The notes: generated by a model from the letters alone, not told the origin. A stretch of DNA of 51,066 nt from Gammaproteobacteria bacterium (GCA_009838035.1 VXSK01000019.1:1-51066); one strand, 5' to 3'; counted from the first letter of the stretch, positions 1 through 9,306 are shown. Program-made: numbers and translations.

Positions 1-876
1 CTGACTCAATCCAGGCATTACGACTTCGTGCCCATCATCGACCGCGAGCCGTTCAGGCTGCCCGACGGGGCCCGCGTAGCGGTAATGCCTTACCTGAACA
101 TCGAGCATTTCCCGGCCGACATCCCCGGAACCGCGCTGGTTCCGGGCACCCAGCAGTTCAATCCCGACCCGCTGAACTACGGCTGGCGGGACTACGGCAA
201 CCGTGTCGGACTGTGGCGCATGGCCGACCTGCTCGACGAGTGCGATGCCCGTGCGACCGTGTGCCTGAATTCCGAAATCATCCGCGAGTACCCGCGCATC
301 CTCGAAGAAGGCATGGCCCGCAACTGGGCCTGGATCGGGCACGGCGTCAACAACGCACCCGCCAACTTCATCAGCAATATCGACGAGGACCGCGAGCGGG
401 AGATCCTGAGTGCGGTGCTGACGTCCATGGAGGAAACGATCGGGCGACCCACCAAGGGCTGGCTCAGTCCGTTCCTGACCCACACGGACAACACGCCGCG
501 CCTGCTGGAGGAGTTCGGCGTGGAGTACCTGTGCGACTACACCGCCGACGACCACCCGTTCCGCTTCAATACGCCGAAAAACAACCTGATCGCCGTGCCC
601 TACACGGTGGAATTGAACGATATTCCGGCGTTCGGCAACGTTGGCGTGTCTTCGGAGGCGTTCGGCGACATGATCATCGACCAGTTCGACGTGCTCTACG
701 AGGAAGGCGCGACCAACGCCCGCTGCATGCCCATCTGCCTGCACACCTTCTGGGTGGGCCAGCCGAACAAGTTCAAGCACCTGGCGCGCGCGTTCCGCTA
801 CATGGCGAAGCACGAAGGCGTCTGGTTCACCACCGGCGACGACGTCAACGACTGGTACCGCGCGAACTTCATGTAG
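1..876 (+). CDS. Polysaccharide deacetylase family protein (PuuE-like), 5' end cut by window
   Basis: This is a NodB-fold deacetylase of the PuuE/allantoinase-like branch. The reading frame is open to the first base of the window, and the residues before the first possible start (GTG at 28) match the usual N-terminus of the family (HYDF-PIIDR), so a few codons probably lie outside. Visible signs are the PIIDREPFRLPDGARVAV opening, the strand AVMPYLNIEHF, and conserved blocks such as WIGHGVNN and CLHTFWVGQP near the C-terminus. No signal peptide is visible, so it is probably cytoplasmic. Members act on C-N bonds of amides or N-acyl groups; the substrate cannot be told from sequence. It stands alone upstream of a run of hairpins and a TlpA-like gene. 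The family is fairly sure, the substrate unknown. Confidence 0.85.
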   Translation: MTQSRHYDFVPIIDREPFRLPDGARVAVMPYLNIEHFPADIPGTALVPGTQQFNPDPLNYGWRDYGNRVGLWRMADLLDECDARATVCLNSEIIREYPRILEEGMARNWAWIGHGVNNAPANFISNIDEDREREILSAVLTSMEETIGRPTKGWLSPFLTHTDNTPRLLEEFGVEYLCDYTADDHPFRFNTPKNNLIAVPYTVELNDIPAFGNVGVSSEAFGDMIIDQFDVLYEEGATNARCMPICLHTFWVGQPNKFKHLARAFRYMAKHEGVWFTTGDDVNDWYRANFM

Positions 877-884
877 CCCCGGGA

Positions 885-923
885 CGGAGCGTATCGCTCC
901 GCTATGGAGTGCGGGTGTCCCGC
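885..923 (+). terminator. Tandem short hairpins downstream of the deacetylase gene
   Basis: A perfect 7-bp stem with a 3-nt loop (885-891 with 895-901) is followed at once by a 5-bp GCGGG-TGT-CCCGC hairpin (911-923). There is no T-run after either, so factor-independent termination is weak at best. They could be transcript-end stabilisers or remnants of a dispersed repeat; a similar gcg-tcccgcc hairpin follows lptB near 45755. Confidence 0.3.
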
Positions 924-980
924 CTCCCAGGGAGAGGGAAACCTTCGCTCCCATCGGCCGGTTAACCGGGCCGCGGCCTT

Positions 981-1029
981 GTTCGCGGTAAGATTGGGCC
1001 AGCGCCCACGACTGAAGGAAACCGCGAAC
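981..1029 (+). promoter_or_regulatory. Inverted repeat ending at the tlpA-like start codon
   Basis: A perfect 9-bp inverted repeat, gttcgcggt (981-989) and accgcgaac (1021-1029), flanks a 31-nt spacer and abuts the ATG at 1030. The spacer contains the AAGGA ribosome-binding site. It could be an operator or an mRNA hairpin that hides the ribosome-binding site. The regulatory role is only inferred. Confidence 0.3.
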
Positions 1030-2307
1030 ATGAACTACCGCTGCCTGATTCCCGCATTGACCGCAATTGCTCTTGCCGCCTGCGCGGAAACGGGCGACGA
1101 CGCAATCGGCGGCACCGAATCGAACCGCTATACGATCACCGGCGACCTCTCGTCCGTTTATGAGAATGGCGAATTCGTTGTCTGGACACCAGCGCCGAAG
1201 GAGGACGCGGCCGGGGCCGGGGTCATGACGGCCGCAACCTCGATGTCAGGCGCCGGAAACTCCGAATCCAGCCTCAGGGACGGACTGAATGTTGTTGCCG
1301 AGGCACCGGTGGTGGACGGCAAGGTATTCCTGGAAGGAACGGTGGAAACGCCCCGCAATGTGTTCTTCTACGTCCTGAACGCGACGAGAGACGGCGGAAT
1401 GCGATTGGCGCCGGTCAAGGGTCAATCCTTCGTGCTGGAACCGGGCGATCTGAAGCTGACCATGGACGGCCGCGCCAAGTTCATTGTCGAAGGCGGCCAT
1501 TACAACGACATCGTGATCAATTCCTGGCGCCTTTCTCCGGAATACCTGGAACATATGGAAGCGTATAACCGGACGGTGAAATCCGTGGAAGGCGAGACCG
1601 AGGACGAGCGGCGCGCGCGCGTGGACAAATCCAGCGAGATCTTCAACGGCATGCTGCAACTTGAGAACCAGGGCCGTCAACAGGTGGCCCTGGCCCACGA
1701 CGATCCGCTGGCGCGCAAGCTGACCATTCAATCCACCTGGCTGAGGGGTCCGTGGATCACGGATGCGGTCCGGAGACTGGCCGAGATCATCCCGGACGAT
1801 CCATGGGTGATCGAGAGCCTTGCGTCCGAAGAGGCGTATGCCGCCAACCGGGCGAGAGCCGATACGTTCGCGGTGGGCAGCCAGATCGAGGACTTCGAAG
1901 CCGAAACGCTGGATGGAGAGATCGTCAGCGTATCCGGCGCGCGTGAAGGGAAGGACGTGGTTCTGGTGGAATTCTGGGCTTCCTGGTGCGGTCCCTGCCG
2001 GGCGGAGATCCCGCACATGAAGCAGGCCTATTCCGAACACGGCCCCAGTGGATTCGAGATCTTCTCGTTCACGGTGGACGATGAACGCGAGGACTGGGTG
2101 GAGGCTTCAGAGGAAGAGGACCTGCCCTGGATCAATGCCGGAATGGGCATGGATCATCCCGCCACCAAAGCCTACGGGGTTACCGGCGTGCCGGCGAACT
2201 TCCTGGTGGACGCCGCCTCGGGCGAAATCGTGGCCAGGAACCTGCGGGGACACAAGCTCGACGAAGCGCTTGAGGAGCGCTTCGCGAATTCAGGCGACGA
2301 GGGCTAG
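1030..2307 (+). CDS. TlpA-like thiol:disulfide oxidoreductase lipoprotein
   Basis: A 425-residue protein with a lipoprotein signal (hydrophobic residues 6-17, lipobox LAAC, Cys18), a beta-rich N-terminal half that resembles DUF4369-type domains, a helical middle region and a C-terminal AhpC/TSA-TlpA thioredoxin fold. The redox motif WCGPC has its cysteines at 320 and 323, and the cis-proline loop reads GVTGVPANF. It should sit lipid-anchored facing the periplasm and reduce disulfides, for example in c-type cytochrome or metalloprotein maturation. A longer frame starts at 904, but the ATG at 1030 has AAGGA upstream and begins the signal peptide exactly. It converges on a DsbD-like gene 30 bp away, its likely electron donor (inference). 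Confidence 0.88.
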   Translation: MNYRCLIPALTAIALAACAETGDDAIGGTESNRYTITGDLSSVYENGEFVVWTPAPKEDAAGAGVMTAATSMSGAGNSESSLRDGLNVVAEAPVVDGKVFLEGTVETPRNVFFYVLNATRDGGMRLAPVKGQSFVLEPGDLKLTMDGRAKFIVEGGHYNDIVINSWRLSPEYLEHMEAYNRTVKSVEGETEDERRARVDKSSEIFNGMLQLENQGRQQVALAHDDPLARKLTIQSTWLRGPWITDAVRRLAEIIPDDPWVIESLASEEAYAANRARADTFAVGSQIEDFEAETLDGEIVSVSGAREGKDVVLVEFWASWCGPCRAEIPHMKQAYSEHGPSGFEIFSFTVDDEREDWVEASEEEDLPWINAGMGMDHPATKAYGVTGVPANFLVDAASGEIVARNLRGHKLDEALEERFANSGDEG

Positions 2308-2337
2308 AGCGGCGCTCCGACCGACCCCGGCGCTCGG

Positions 2338-4554
2338 TCAGGCGTTCTCGACCGCTTCGATGACCAGGTTCGGAGTGAGAATCTGAGGCAGAACCAAGGC
2401 CTCGTCGGCCCCGGGCTTGAAATAGAGATACAGCGGCACGCCCGCCCGTCCATGGCGCTGCAGAATCTCGGTGATCGCCGGGTCCTCGTTGGTCCAGTCG
2501 CCCACCATGACCTGCACGCCCTCACTGGAAAAGTACTCCCTCACCGCGTCGCTCTTGAGCGCCACGTTCTCGTTCACCTTGCAGGTGATGCACCAGTCGG
2601 CGGTGAAGTAGGCGAACACAGGCATCTCATCGGAGCGCAACTCGTCGAGCGTTGCCGCCGAGTAGGCCACCTCGTTTGAGGCCACCGGCGTGCTGTCCGG
2701 CGCCGCCGTAAAACGCGGCACCGCCCAGATGCTGAGCGCCACCACGAGCAGTCCGGCTACGCTTGCGGTGCGCCAGGGGCGCGAATAGCTCTCGGCGCTG
2801 CGGCGATTCCATCCGAACGTGCCCAGCCCAAGGGCCAGGGCGGCGATCAGCGCCAGCGTCAACGCGTTGACTCCGGCCTGGTTGCCGAGCACCCAATACA
2901 GCCAGATTGCCGTTCCGAACATCGGAAACGCCAGCGCCTGGCGAAAACTCACCATCCAGGCGCCGGGCCTGGGCAGTAGCCGCTGGGCATCGGGCAGGAA
3001 CGAAACGACGAAATAGGGGAGCGCAAAGCCCAGCCCAAGCGCCAGGAACACGCCGACCGTAACCGCGGCCGGCTGCACCAGCGCGTAGCCGATCGCACCC
3101 GCCATGAAGGGCGCGGTGCAGGGTGTCGCCACCAGCACCGCCAGGACGCCGGTGAAGAACTCGCCGGCCTTGCCCTGGGTAGCCTTGCCGCCGAGCGCGC
3201 CCCCTCCTACGTTGACTTCGAACGCGCCGAGCAGATTGAGGCCCACCCCAACCATGACCAGCGAGAGGATCGCAACGATGAGCGGGTTTTGCATGTGAAA
3301 TGCCCAGCCCACGAGCTGACCGCCCTGGCGCAATGCAATGATCAGCGCCGCGAGGACCAGGAAACTCACCAGCACGCCGGCGAGGAACTGTATGCCCGAA
3401 TTGCGCGCGGCGCGCGGGCTTTCACCCGCCATCTGGGCGACGCCCAGCGCCTTGAGGCTCAGGATCGGCAAGACGCAGGGCATGAGATTGAGGATCAGAC
3501 CGCCCAGGACCGCAAAACCGATTGCCTGCACAAACCCGACCAGGAAATTTCCGTCGGAACCTGCCGGGCCCGGGGAGGACCCCGAACCGCCGCTGCCCGC
3601 CTGGCTTCCCCCGCCGGGGCTGGAGTACCCGCCCCCGCCGGGCGTGACGCTGAGGCTCGCAATCGCTTCCGTCTCCGCTTCGTCCGGGCCTTCCGTGCGC
3701 TGTGCCGACAGACTGAACGACTGCCGCGGAGCGCCGTCCACGGCCACCGAAATCACCAGACCGGTATCGTCATAGCGGGCCACCCGCCGACCGGCAGGAA
3801 CGCTGACATGGAGACGGTCCGCCCAAAGGCCCACCTGCTGCGCGACCGTGTGGTCGATCATGCCTTCGGCTTCCGGGAACAAGTAAACGCTGGCCGCGTT
3901 TTCCATCGAAAGAGGCGTGGCCACGTCGAAGACCACTTCGCCCTCACGCTCGGAGAAAACGGCAGGCCACTCCACGTCCTGCGGTATCAGCGCGCGTGCC
4001 TCGGCAAAGGCCGCGGTCCGCCATTCTTCGGCCTCGGGGGCCGTTCCGCCCGAACCGGACACCGGAATCTCGAGCGTCAGGTTCGCGCGCTCGGGAATAC
4101 AAACCTGGTCGTCACATACCAGCCACGAGGCCCGGGCGCTGATCGCCAGAGAATCGCCGGACACCGGCTCGGTTTGAATCACGTCCACCAGCAGGAGCGT
4201 CGGCCCGTTGTAGCCGTAGCTCATCATGGTCATGAAGGGCACGAAACCGGGGGCGGGAAATTTCAGTTCGCCGAACTCCAACTCCTCCGGAGCGTCCCAT
4301 TTGAGTTGCGCCGGCTTGCCGGCGTCGCCCGGATTGATCCAGTAGGTGTGCCAACCGGGATCGGGGGTGAGATTGAGGCCAATTGTGAAAGGCTGGCCCG
4401 GTGTGACGCTTGCCACCTCCGCCAGCAGTTCGGCCTGCGTGTTACCGGTCTTGACCGGCGCCGCCTGCGCCGGCTTAAGCGCAAATGCAGCCACCGAGAT
4501 GAGGATTCCGGCGCATATCGCCAGGATCCGGTCACTGCGTGTGTGGAGCCTCAT
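2338..4554 (-). CDS. DsbD/ScsB-like protein-disulfide reductase
   Basis: This membrane protein passes electrons from cytoplasmic thioredoxin to periplasmic thiol proteins. In order it has a signal peptide (residues 1-31), an N-terminal DsbD-like domain with Cys147 and Cys152, a Gly/Ser/Pro-rich linker (about 306-335), a membrane domain of about eight helices with the two conserved cysteines in LMPCVLP (360) and ATPCTAP (479), and a C-terminal thioredoxin domain with CITC (655 and 658). At 738 residues it is longer than E. coli DsbD and closer to the ScsB/DsbD-like group. The frame extends to 4620 and an ATG at 4584 is possible; 4554 was chosen because it starts the signal peptide cleanly. It lies downstream of recQ on the same strand and faces the TlpA-like gene. 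Confidence 0.87.
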   Translation of the reverse strand: MRLHTRSDRILAICAGILISVAAFALKPAQAAPVKTGNTQAELLAEVASVTPGQPFTIGLNLTPDPGWHTYWINPGDAGKPAQLKWDAPEELEFGELKFPAPGFVPFMTMMSYGYNGPTLLLVDVIQTEPVSGDSLAISARASWLVCDDQVCIPERANLTLEIPVSGSGGTAPEAEEWRTAAFAEARALIPQDVEWPAVFSEREGEVVFDVATPLSMENAASVYLFPEAEGMIDHTVAQQVGLWADRLHVSVPAGRRVARYDDTGLVISVAVDGAPRQSFSLSAQRTEGPDEAETEAIASLSVTPGGGGYSSPGGGSQAGSGGSGSSPGPAGSDGNFLVGFVQAIGFAVLGGLILNLMPCVLPILSLKALGVAQMAGESPRAARNSGIQFLAGVLVSFLVLAALIIALRQGGQLVGWAFHMQNPLIVAILSLVMVGVGLNLLGAFEVNVGGGALGGKATQGKAGEFFTGVLAVLVATPCTAPFMAGAIGYALVQPAAVTVGVFLALGLGFALPYFVVSFLPDAQRLLPRPGAWMVSFRQALAFPMFGTAIWLYWVLGNQAGVNALTLALIAALALGLGTFGWNRRSAESYSRPWRTASVAGLLVVALSIWAVPRFTAAPDSTPVASNEVAYSAATLDELRSDEMPVFAYFTADWCITCKVNENVALKSDAVREYFSSEGVQVMVGDWTNEDPAITEILQRHGRAGVPLYLYFKPGADEALVLPQILTPNLVIEAVENA

Positions 4555-4657
4555 CAGATTGTTGTCGCCCTTGCCTTGTTCCATTTTCCTGTTCCCGCTT
4601 GCACCCCGTTCAATGATCATAGCGCAGTCCCGTCCCGCTTACCTTACGATTTCCTGA

Positions 4658-6526
4658 TCATGCCGGGCCGTCGTCCACCCCTGATGCCGGCCGGTTGCGG
4701 GCCTCGCCGTTTCGCAGGGCAACGTCGGCGATGACCTCAAGGAAAGCGTCTCCGAAGCGCTCCAGCTTGGCCTGCCCCACGCCATGCAGGGTGAGCATTT
4801 CCTCGGGCGAGCGGGGACGGGTGCGCACAAACTCCCTTAGCGTCGCATCGTGGAACACCACGTAAGGCGGGACCCCGGCCTCGTCGGCCAGAGCCAGCCG
4901 GCGTTCCTTCAGCGCCTGCCACAAGGGTTCGTCGCCGGGGCCGATTTCCCAGTCCGGCTGCCGGCGTTTCGGCTGATGCCTGGGGCGGGCGGCGCGCACC
5001 TCCTGGCGCAATTCAATCGACTGTTCGCCCCGCAGCAGGGGCCGTGAATCCGGCGTAAGGACCAGCGCCCCGTGCCGTTCGGGATCCACCCGCGCGAAAC
5101 CCAGCGCCACCAGCTGCCGGGCGACGGCATGCCACTCGCGCGCCGACAGGTCGGCGCCGATTCCGAAGGTGGACAGCTCCTGATGCCGGTGTCTTTGCAC
5201 CTTGTCGGTTTCCTTCCCGCGCAATACGTCCGCCAGGTGGGCCACGCCGAACCGCTGCCCGGCGCGCACCGCGCAAGACAGGAATTTCTGCGCGGGAACG
5301 GTGCCGTCGAAGGTGTTGGGCGGGTTCAGGCAGATGTCGCAGTTGCCGCACGGCCCCGCATATCGCTCGCCGAAATAGGCCAGCAGCGCGGCCCGCCGGC
5401 AGCGCGTAATTTCGCACCAGGCCACCAGGGCCGCCAGGCGGGCCCGCTGCACCCGCTTGTGCTCGTCGCCGGCCTCCGATTGATCGACCATTTGCCTGAG
5501 GCGCACGACGTCTTGCAGCCCGTAGCACATCCAGGCTTCGGCCGGCTTGCCGTCGCGTCCCGCGCGCCCGGTCTCCTGGTAATAAGCCTCCAGGCTCTTG
5601 GGGAGGTCGGTATGGGCCACAAAACGAACGTTCGGCTTGTCGATCCCCATGCCGAAGGCGATCGTCGCCACCACGATCGCCTCGTCGGACCGCTGGAAGT
5701 GCGCCTGGCAGCGACGGCGCTCCCCTGCCGAGAGGCCGGCATGATAGGGCCAGGCGTCATACCCCGCCTCCCGCAGGCGCTCGGCGGTCGTTTCCACCTT
5801 TCGCCGCGAAAGGCAATATACGATTCCCGCCTGGCCCTTGCGTGTAGTGAGAAAGCCCGCCAGGTCCGCCCCGGGGCCCCCTTTCATGCGCACGGTGTAG
5901 CGGATGTTGGGGCGGTCGAATCCGCTTATGAACCGGGACGCCCCGGTCAGCTTCAGGCGCCGCACGATTTCCTCGCGGGTCGCCTCGTCCGCCGTGGCGG
6001 TGAGCGCCATGCGCGGCGTGCCCGGGAAATGGTCCCTGAGCACATCCAGGCCCAGGTACTCCGGCCGAAAATCGTGCCCCCATTGGGACACGCAATGCGC
6101 CTCGTCTATGGCGATGAGAGCGATTTGCGTTTCCCTGAGCAGCGCCAGAGTCCGCGTTTCTTCACGAAGCAGCCTTTCCGGGGCCAGATAGAGAAGGTCC
6201 AGTTCCCCTCGCCTGACAGCACCGATGACCTGCCGCTGGTCCTCAGTGGACATGGATGAATTGAGGAACGCCGCAGCGACGCCATGCTCGCGCAAGGCCG
6301 CAACCTGGTCCTGCATGAGCGCGATGAGCGGCGAGACCACCAGGCCGACGCCGGAGCGAAGCATCGAGGGAATCTGGTAGCAAAGCGATTTGCCGCCGCC
6401 GGTGGGCATCAGCACCAGCGCATCGCGGCCGGCTAGGACGGCTCGTATGATCGCTTCCTGCTCCGGCCGAAAGGCCGAATACCCGAAGACGGAGCGCAGG
6501 AGCCTGTGGGCGGTCGTGAGATTCAC
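4658..6526 (-). CDS. recQ: ATP-dependent DNA helicase RecQ
   Basis: A 622-residue 3'-5' helicase for recombination and replication-fork repair. It has the Q motif (FRPEQ), Walker A PTGGGKS (41-47), DEAH box (141-144) with the adjoining CVSQW, helicase motifs [10 protein letters not shown] and [10 protein letters not shown], a zinc-binding region with the CGNCDIC cysteines around 380-400, an RQC winged helix, and a C-terminal HRDC domain ending [16 protein letters not shown]. Length and domain order match E. coli RecQ. Translation starts at a GTG (6526) without a clear Shine-Dalgarno. A perfect TATAAT lies only 7 nt upstream, so the mRNA may be leaderless. Confidence 0.97.
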   Translation of the reverse strand: MNLTTAHRLLRSVFGYSAFRPEQEAIIRAVLAGRDALVLMPTGGGKSLCYQIPSMLRSGVGLVVSPLIALMQDQVAALREHGVAAAFLNSSMSTEDQRQVIGAVRRGELDLLYLAPERLLREETRTLALLRETQIALIAIDEAHCVSQWGHDFRPEYLGLDVLRDHFPGTPRMALTATADEATREEIVRRLKLTGASRFISGFDRPNIRYTVRMKGGPGADLAGFLTTRKGQAGIVYCLSRRKVETTAERLREAGYDAWPYHAGLSAGERRRCQAHFQRSDEAIVVATIAFGMGIDKPNVRFVAHTDLPKSLEAYYQETGRAGRDGKPAEAWMCYGLQDVVRLRQMVDQSEAGDEHKRVQRARLAALVAWCEITRCRRAALLAYFGERYAGPCGNCDICLNPPNTFDGTVPAQKFLSCAVRAGQRFGVAHLADVLRGKETDKVQRHRHQELSTFGIGADLSAREWHAVARQLVALGFARVDPERHGALVLTPDSRPLLRGEQSIELRQEVRAARPRHQPKRRQPDWEIGPGDEPLWQALKERRLALADEAGVPPYVVFHDATLREFVRTRPRSPEEMLTLHGVGQAKLERFGDAFLEVIADVALRNGEARNRPASGVDDGPA

Positions 6527-6532
6527 GGCGGG

Positions 6533-6538
6533 ATTATA
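6533..6538 (-). promoter_or_regulatory. Predicted -10 box of recQ (TATAAT)
   Basis: The minus strand reads TATAAT here. A transcript beginning 6-7 nt downstream would start at or just before the recQ GTG at 6526. The upstream hexamer at the expected spacing is a poor -35. Only the -10 match is seen directly. Confidence 0.45.
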
Positions 6539-6611
6539 GGAATCGCCGCGATCCCCTTTAGTTGCGCCCCGCTTCCTCCGCTACCTGCTGCGCAGCGCGC
6601 TACGAGAGGCG

Positions 6612-7703
6612 TCAGCCGATGGCGATGGGCCGCACGGGCGAACCGGAGGCGCCCACGGAACGCAAGGGCAGGATGATCGTGCAGGACTCCCATACCTGGT
6701 CCGCGGCGAGTTCGGCCAGGTTTGCGTTCTGGATGTTGTGCACGCCGGACTGCGTGAGGTTGTGGTGGTGAATCACGAACGGCAGGCCTTCCGGAGTGCC
6801 TTCGGGCGGGCCCGCCTGACCCATGAGTTGCCCGTCGTGGGCCGGATCGGTGAACGGATTGTCCAGCGCCACCAGCACCACTCCCTTGTCGCCCAGCATC
6901 TTTGCCGCGTCGTATCCCAGGCCCGGCCCCATCGCGTAGTACGGCGGCTGGTTCCAGTTATCGCTCCATCCCGTGTAGATATAGACCACGTCGCCGGGCA
7001 GGATGCCGCGCTCGGCCAGGCCCTGGGCCGCCAGCATCGCTTCGATATCGGCCGCGGTGATCACCTGCCCCGGCTGCAGGGGATCGCCGCCGCCCATCTG
7101 GGCGCGGGCGTCCAGCAGCAGGGCGCTGGTCACCAGCGGCGGCGCGTGCTCGATGCCTAGCTTCAGCAAGGGGGAATCGGGCGTCGGCTTTACGTCGGCC
7201 TGCGAATAGCCGCCGTAATACATCGCCGAATCGGCGGGCAGATCGCCTTCGCCCAGCCAGGGTTCGGGAAGGTAGGCGAAGTGTCCCAGCGCGTCCATCT
7301 GGGTGCCCTGCGCGCCCGGCTCGCCGCCGGTCAGGTGCTCGCCGTTGAAGGCGTGGGCGGTATAGGGAATGCCGACGGTGGGACGGTAAACGTATTCGAG
7401 CGCAGGCGAGAACGGTGATTGGGGCATGGACATCGAGCGCGGGTGCGACAGTTCGTAGACCTTCGCGCCGGGTTTGCCCATGTGAAACGCGCAGCGCATC
7501 CAGGTGCCCGGACCCTGGGTATTGCCGTTGCCGCGCTGGTCGCCCTCCGCCCAGGGACCGGCCGGAGTCAACTCGACGGACTGCGCCCGGATAGCGGCCT
7601 GCGGATCGGCCGCCTCCTCCACTTCACCCTGCGGCGCTTCGCAAGCCCAGATCAGGGTGAGCAGCGCAACACAGGCGCCCGTTGTGCGATAAATCGAAGT
7701 CAT
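6612..7703 (-). CDS. Cyclase family protein (lipoprotein, variant metal motif)
   Basis: A 363-residue member of the kynurenine-formamidase-like cyclase family (PF04199 type), which hydrolyses cyclic or linear amides and esters. Residues 1-21 form a lipoprotein signal with Cys21 in LIWAC, so it should act in the periplasm. The family's metal motif HxGTHxDxxxH appears as AQGTQMDALGH (131-141): the Asp and last His are kept, while the first two His are Ala and Gln. A His-rich VIHHHNL lies in the C-terminal third. The ATG at 7703 follows GGGAGA and overlaps the stop of the 44-residue upstream gene by 4 bp. It ends the hpaB-like operon. The substrate is unknown, perhaps an ester or amide of the compound handled by the operon (inference). 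Confidence 0.85.
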   Translation of the reverse strand: MTSIYRTTGACVALLTLIWACEAPQGEVEEAADPQAAIRAQSVELTPAGPWAEGDQRGNGNTQGPGTWMRCAFHMGKPGAKVYELSHPRSMSMPQSPFSPALEYVYRPTVGIPYTAHAFNGEHLTGGEPGAQGTQMDALGHFAYLPEPWLGEGDLPADSAMYYGGYSQADVKPTPDSPLLKLGIEHAPPLVTSALLLDARAQMGGGDPLQPGQVITAADIEAMLAAQGLAERGILPGDVVYIYTGWSDNWNQPPYYAMGPGLGYDAAKMLGDKGVVLVALDNPFTDPAHDGQLMGQAGPPEGTPEGLPFVIHHHNLTQSGVHNIQNANLAELAADQVWESCTIILPLRSVGASGSPVRPIAIG

Positions 7704-7834
7704 TTGCTGTCTCCCTTGGCGCGGTCTCCGCCGCGGCCCCTGCCCCGGTAGCTTGCCACAAACATAGCCGCGATCACGATCGCCGGCAGCACGATCTGCA
7801 CCACGAAACTCTCGATCGGAAGTCCGAGAATCAT
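7700..7834 (-). CDS. Small single-span membrane protein (44 aa)
   Basis: This is a short gene that automated callers could miss. Its ATG (7834) overlaps the symporter stop by 4 bp (ATGA), and its TGA overlaps the cyclase ATG by 4 bp. That double coupling suggests a translated gene. The product has one hydrophobic segment (about residues 8-28, FVVQIVLPAIVIAAMFVAS) followed by a strongly basic tail (SYRGRGRGGDRAKG), which predicts a cytoplasmic C-terminus. Small partner proteins are known next to some sodium:solute symporters, such as PanF and MctP relatives. By analogy this could be an accessory subunit of the symporter upstream (inference). I recognise no named family. Confidence 0.7.
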   Translation of the reverse strand: MILGLPIESFVVQIVLPAIVIAAMFVASYRGRGRGGDRAKGDSK

Positions 7835-9291
7835 GGCCCGCGGCCCTCCCGGCCGGCCGCCGCGACGCCGCCGATGGCGACGGCCGGCGGCGTAAAGGCA
7901 TTGACCAGCGCCATCGTTGCGCCGGCCACCAGCAGGCCCGGAATGCCCGGATGCAGGACTTGCGCCCAGCCCTGACCGCTCAGCGTGCCGGCAATCCAGA
8001 TCAGCGTGGTGGCGACGCCGCACACCGACGAGGCCAATGCGGCCTCGGCGCTCACGCGGCTGCTCACCATCCCCGCGATCAGCGGGAAGAAGAAGGCCGC
8101 GCCGATGATCGCTACGGCGAAGGACACGATCCGCAGGATCAGCGCTACGTCGGGTATCGCCAGCACGAAGGCCACGGCGCCGACGGCCACGATGGCCCAG
8201 CGCGATATCCAGACGTAGCTGCGCTCTTCGCGTTCGACCCCCCGCGGCTCGTCCACGCACTTGCGCACCAGGTCATGGGCCAGGGCCGAACCCGCCATCA
8301 GCAGCAGCGAGTCCGTCGTGGACATCGCGGCCGCGGCGATCCCGGTGAGCGCGAACGCGGCCAGAGCCGGAGCCAGGTACTGGCTGACCAGCGCGACGTA
8401 GGCCTGATCGGGCGAGGCCAGGCCCTCCCAGACCGTGATCCGGGCCACCGCGCCCAGGTACATGTTTCCGTAGAGCAGGAACACCATCACGATCAGGATG
8501 GTCCACGGCAGCGATACCCGCGCGACCCACGAGTCGCGCGCGGCGTACATTTTCGTGACCAGCTCAAGGCGCGTGCAGTAGGCCAGCATCCAGATGATCT
8601 GCCAGGAAATGAAGTACCCCCAGCCCCAGGACACTCCGCGCAGGCTGGTCCAGCCGGGCGCGGCCTGCTCCACTTGCTGCATGACCGCGGTCCAGCCGCC
8701 GACTTCCTGCAACATGACCGGCGCGATCAGCAGCAGCCCGGCCCACATGAAGAAAAACTGGGCGATGTTCGTCCACACGACGGCCAGCAGGCCGCCGAGG
8801 GCGACATAGGCCACGAATATCAGGCTGCCCAGCGCCAGCCCCCAGAGGAAGGGGATATCGAGCAGGCGCTCCAGAATGAAGGCCATGCCGCGCAATTGCG
8901 CCACCAGGTAGACGACGCTGGACACGGCCACGACGATCGCGCTCCAGGCGCGCATTTTCCGGCTTGCATAGCGGTCGCCCAGGTAGTCCGGCAGCGTGAA
9001 GCCGCCGGACTGACGCAATTTGCGGGCGAAGAAGAAGAATACGATGGCAATGCCGACGGTGAATGCCAGAAACGGCAGCCCGGCCACGCCGCCGAATGCC
9101 CCTATGAAGGCGACGCCGCTCAGTATCGAGCCCCCGTGCATGATGGCCGCCACGTTGGCGAGAACCAGGACGGGAACGCCGAAACGGCGACCGGCGACCC
9201 AGAAGTCCTCGCTGGCCCGCTGTCCGCGCGAAGCGACCAGTCCCAGCGCCACCACCAGCACCAGGTAGGCGGCGAAAATGGTCGGGCCCAT
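7831..9291 (-). CDS. Sodium:solute symporter family protein
   Basis: A 486-residue polytopic inner-membrane protein with about 13 predicted helices. SSS-family signs are the GRRFGVPVLVLANVAAIMHG opening region, the helix containing GGFTLPDYLGDRYAS, and the sodium-site helix ALTGIAAAAMSTTDSLLLMAGS near residue 330. It should couple sodium entry to uptake of an organic solute, often a carboxylate, proline-like compound or sugar; specificity cannot be read from sequence. It starts 15 bp after the flavin reductase gene and overlaps the 44-residue gene by 4 bp, so it is part of the hpaB-like operon and probably imports its substrate (inference). Confidence 0.9.
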   Translation of the reverse strand: MGPTIFAAYLVLVVALGLVASRGQRASEDFWVAGRRFGVPVLVLANVAAIMHGGSILSGVAFIGAFGGVAGLPFLAFTVGIAIVFFFFARKLRQSGGFTLPDYLGDRYASRKMRAWSAIVVAVSSVVYLVAQLRGMAFILERLLDIPFLWGLALGSLIFVAYVALGGLLAVVWTNIAQFFFMWAGLLLIAPVMLQEVGGWTAVMQQVEQAAPGWTSLRGVSWGWGYFISWQIIWMLAYCTRLELVTKMYAARDSWVARVSLPWTILIVMVFLLYGNMYLGAVARITVWEGLASPDQAYVALVSQYLAPALAAFALTGIAAAAMSTTDSLLLMAGSALAHDLVRKCVDEPRGVEREERSYVWISRWAIVAVGAVAFVLAIPDVALILRIVSFAVAIIGAAFFFPLIAGMVSSRVSAEAALASSVCGVATTLIWIAGTLSGQGWAQVLHPGIPGLLVAGATMALVNAFTPPAVAIGGVAAAGREGRGP

Positions 9292-9306
9292 GCCGTCGGC
9301 GGCGGG

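Noticed and set aside
904..1029. A 42-residue N-terminal extension of the TlpA-like protein
   Set aside because: The extension crosses two hairpins and would bury the lipoprotein signal that begins at ATG 1030.
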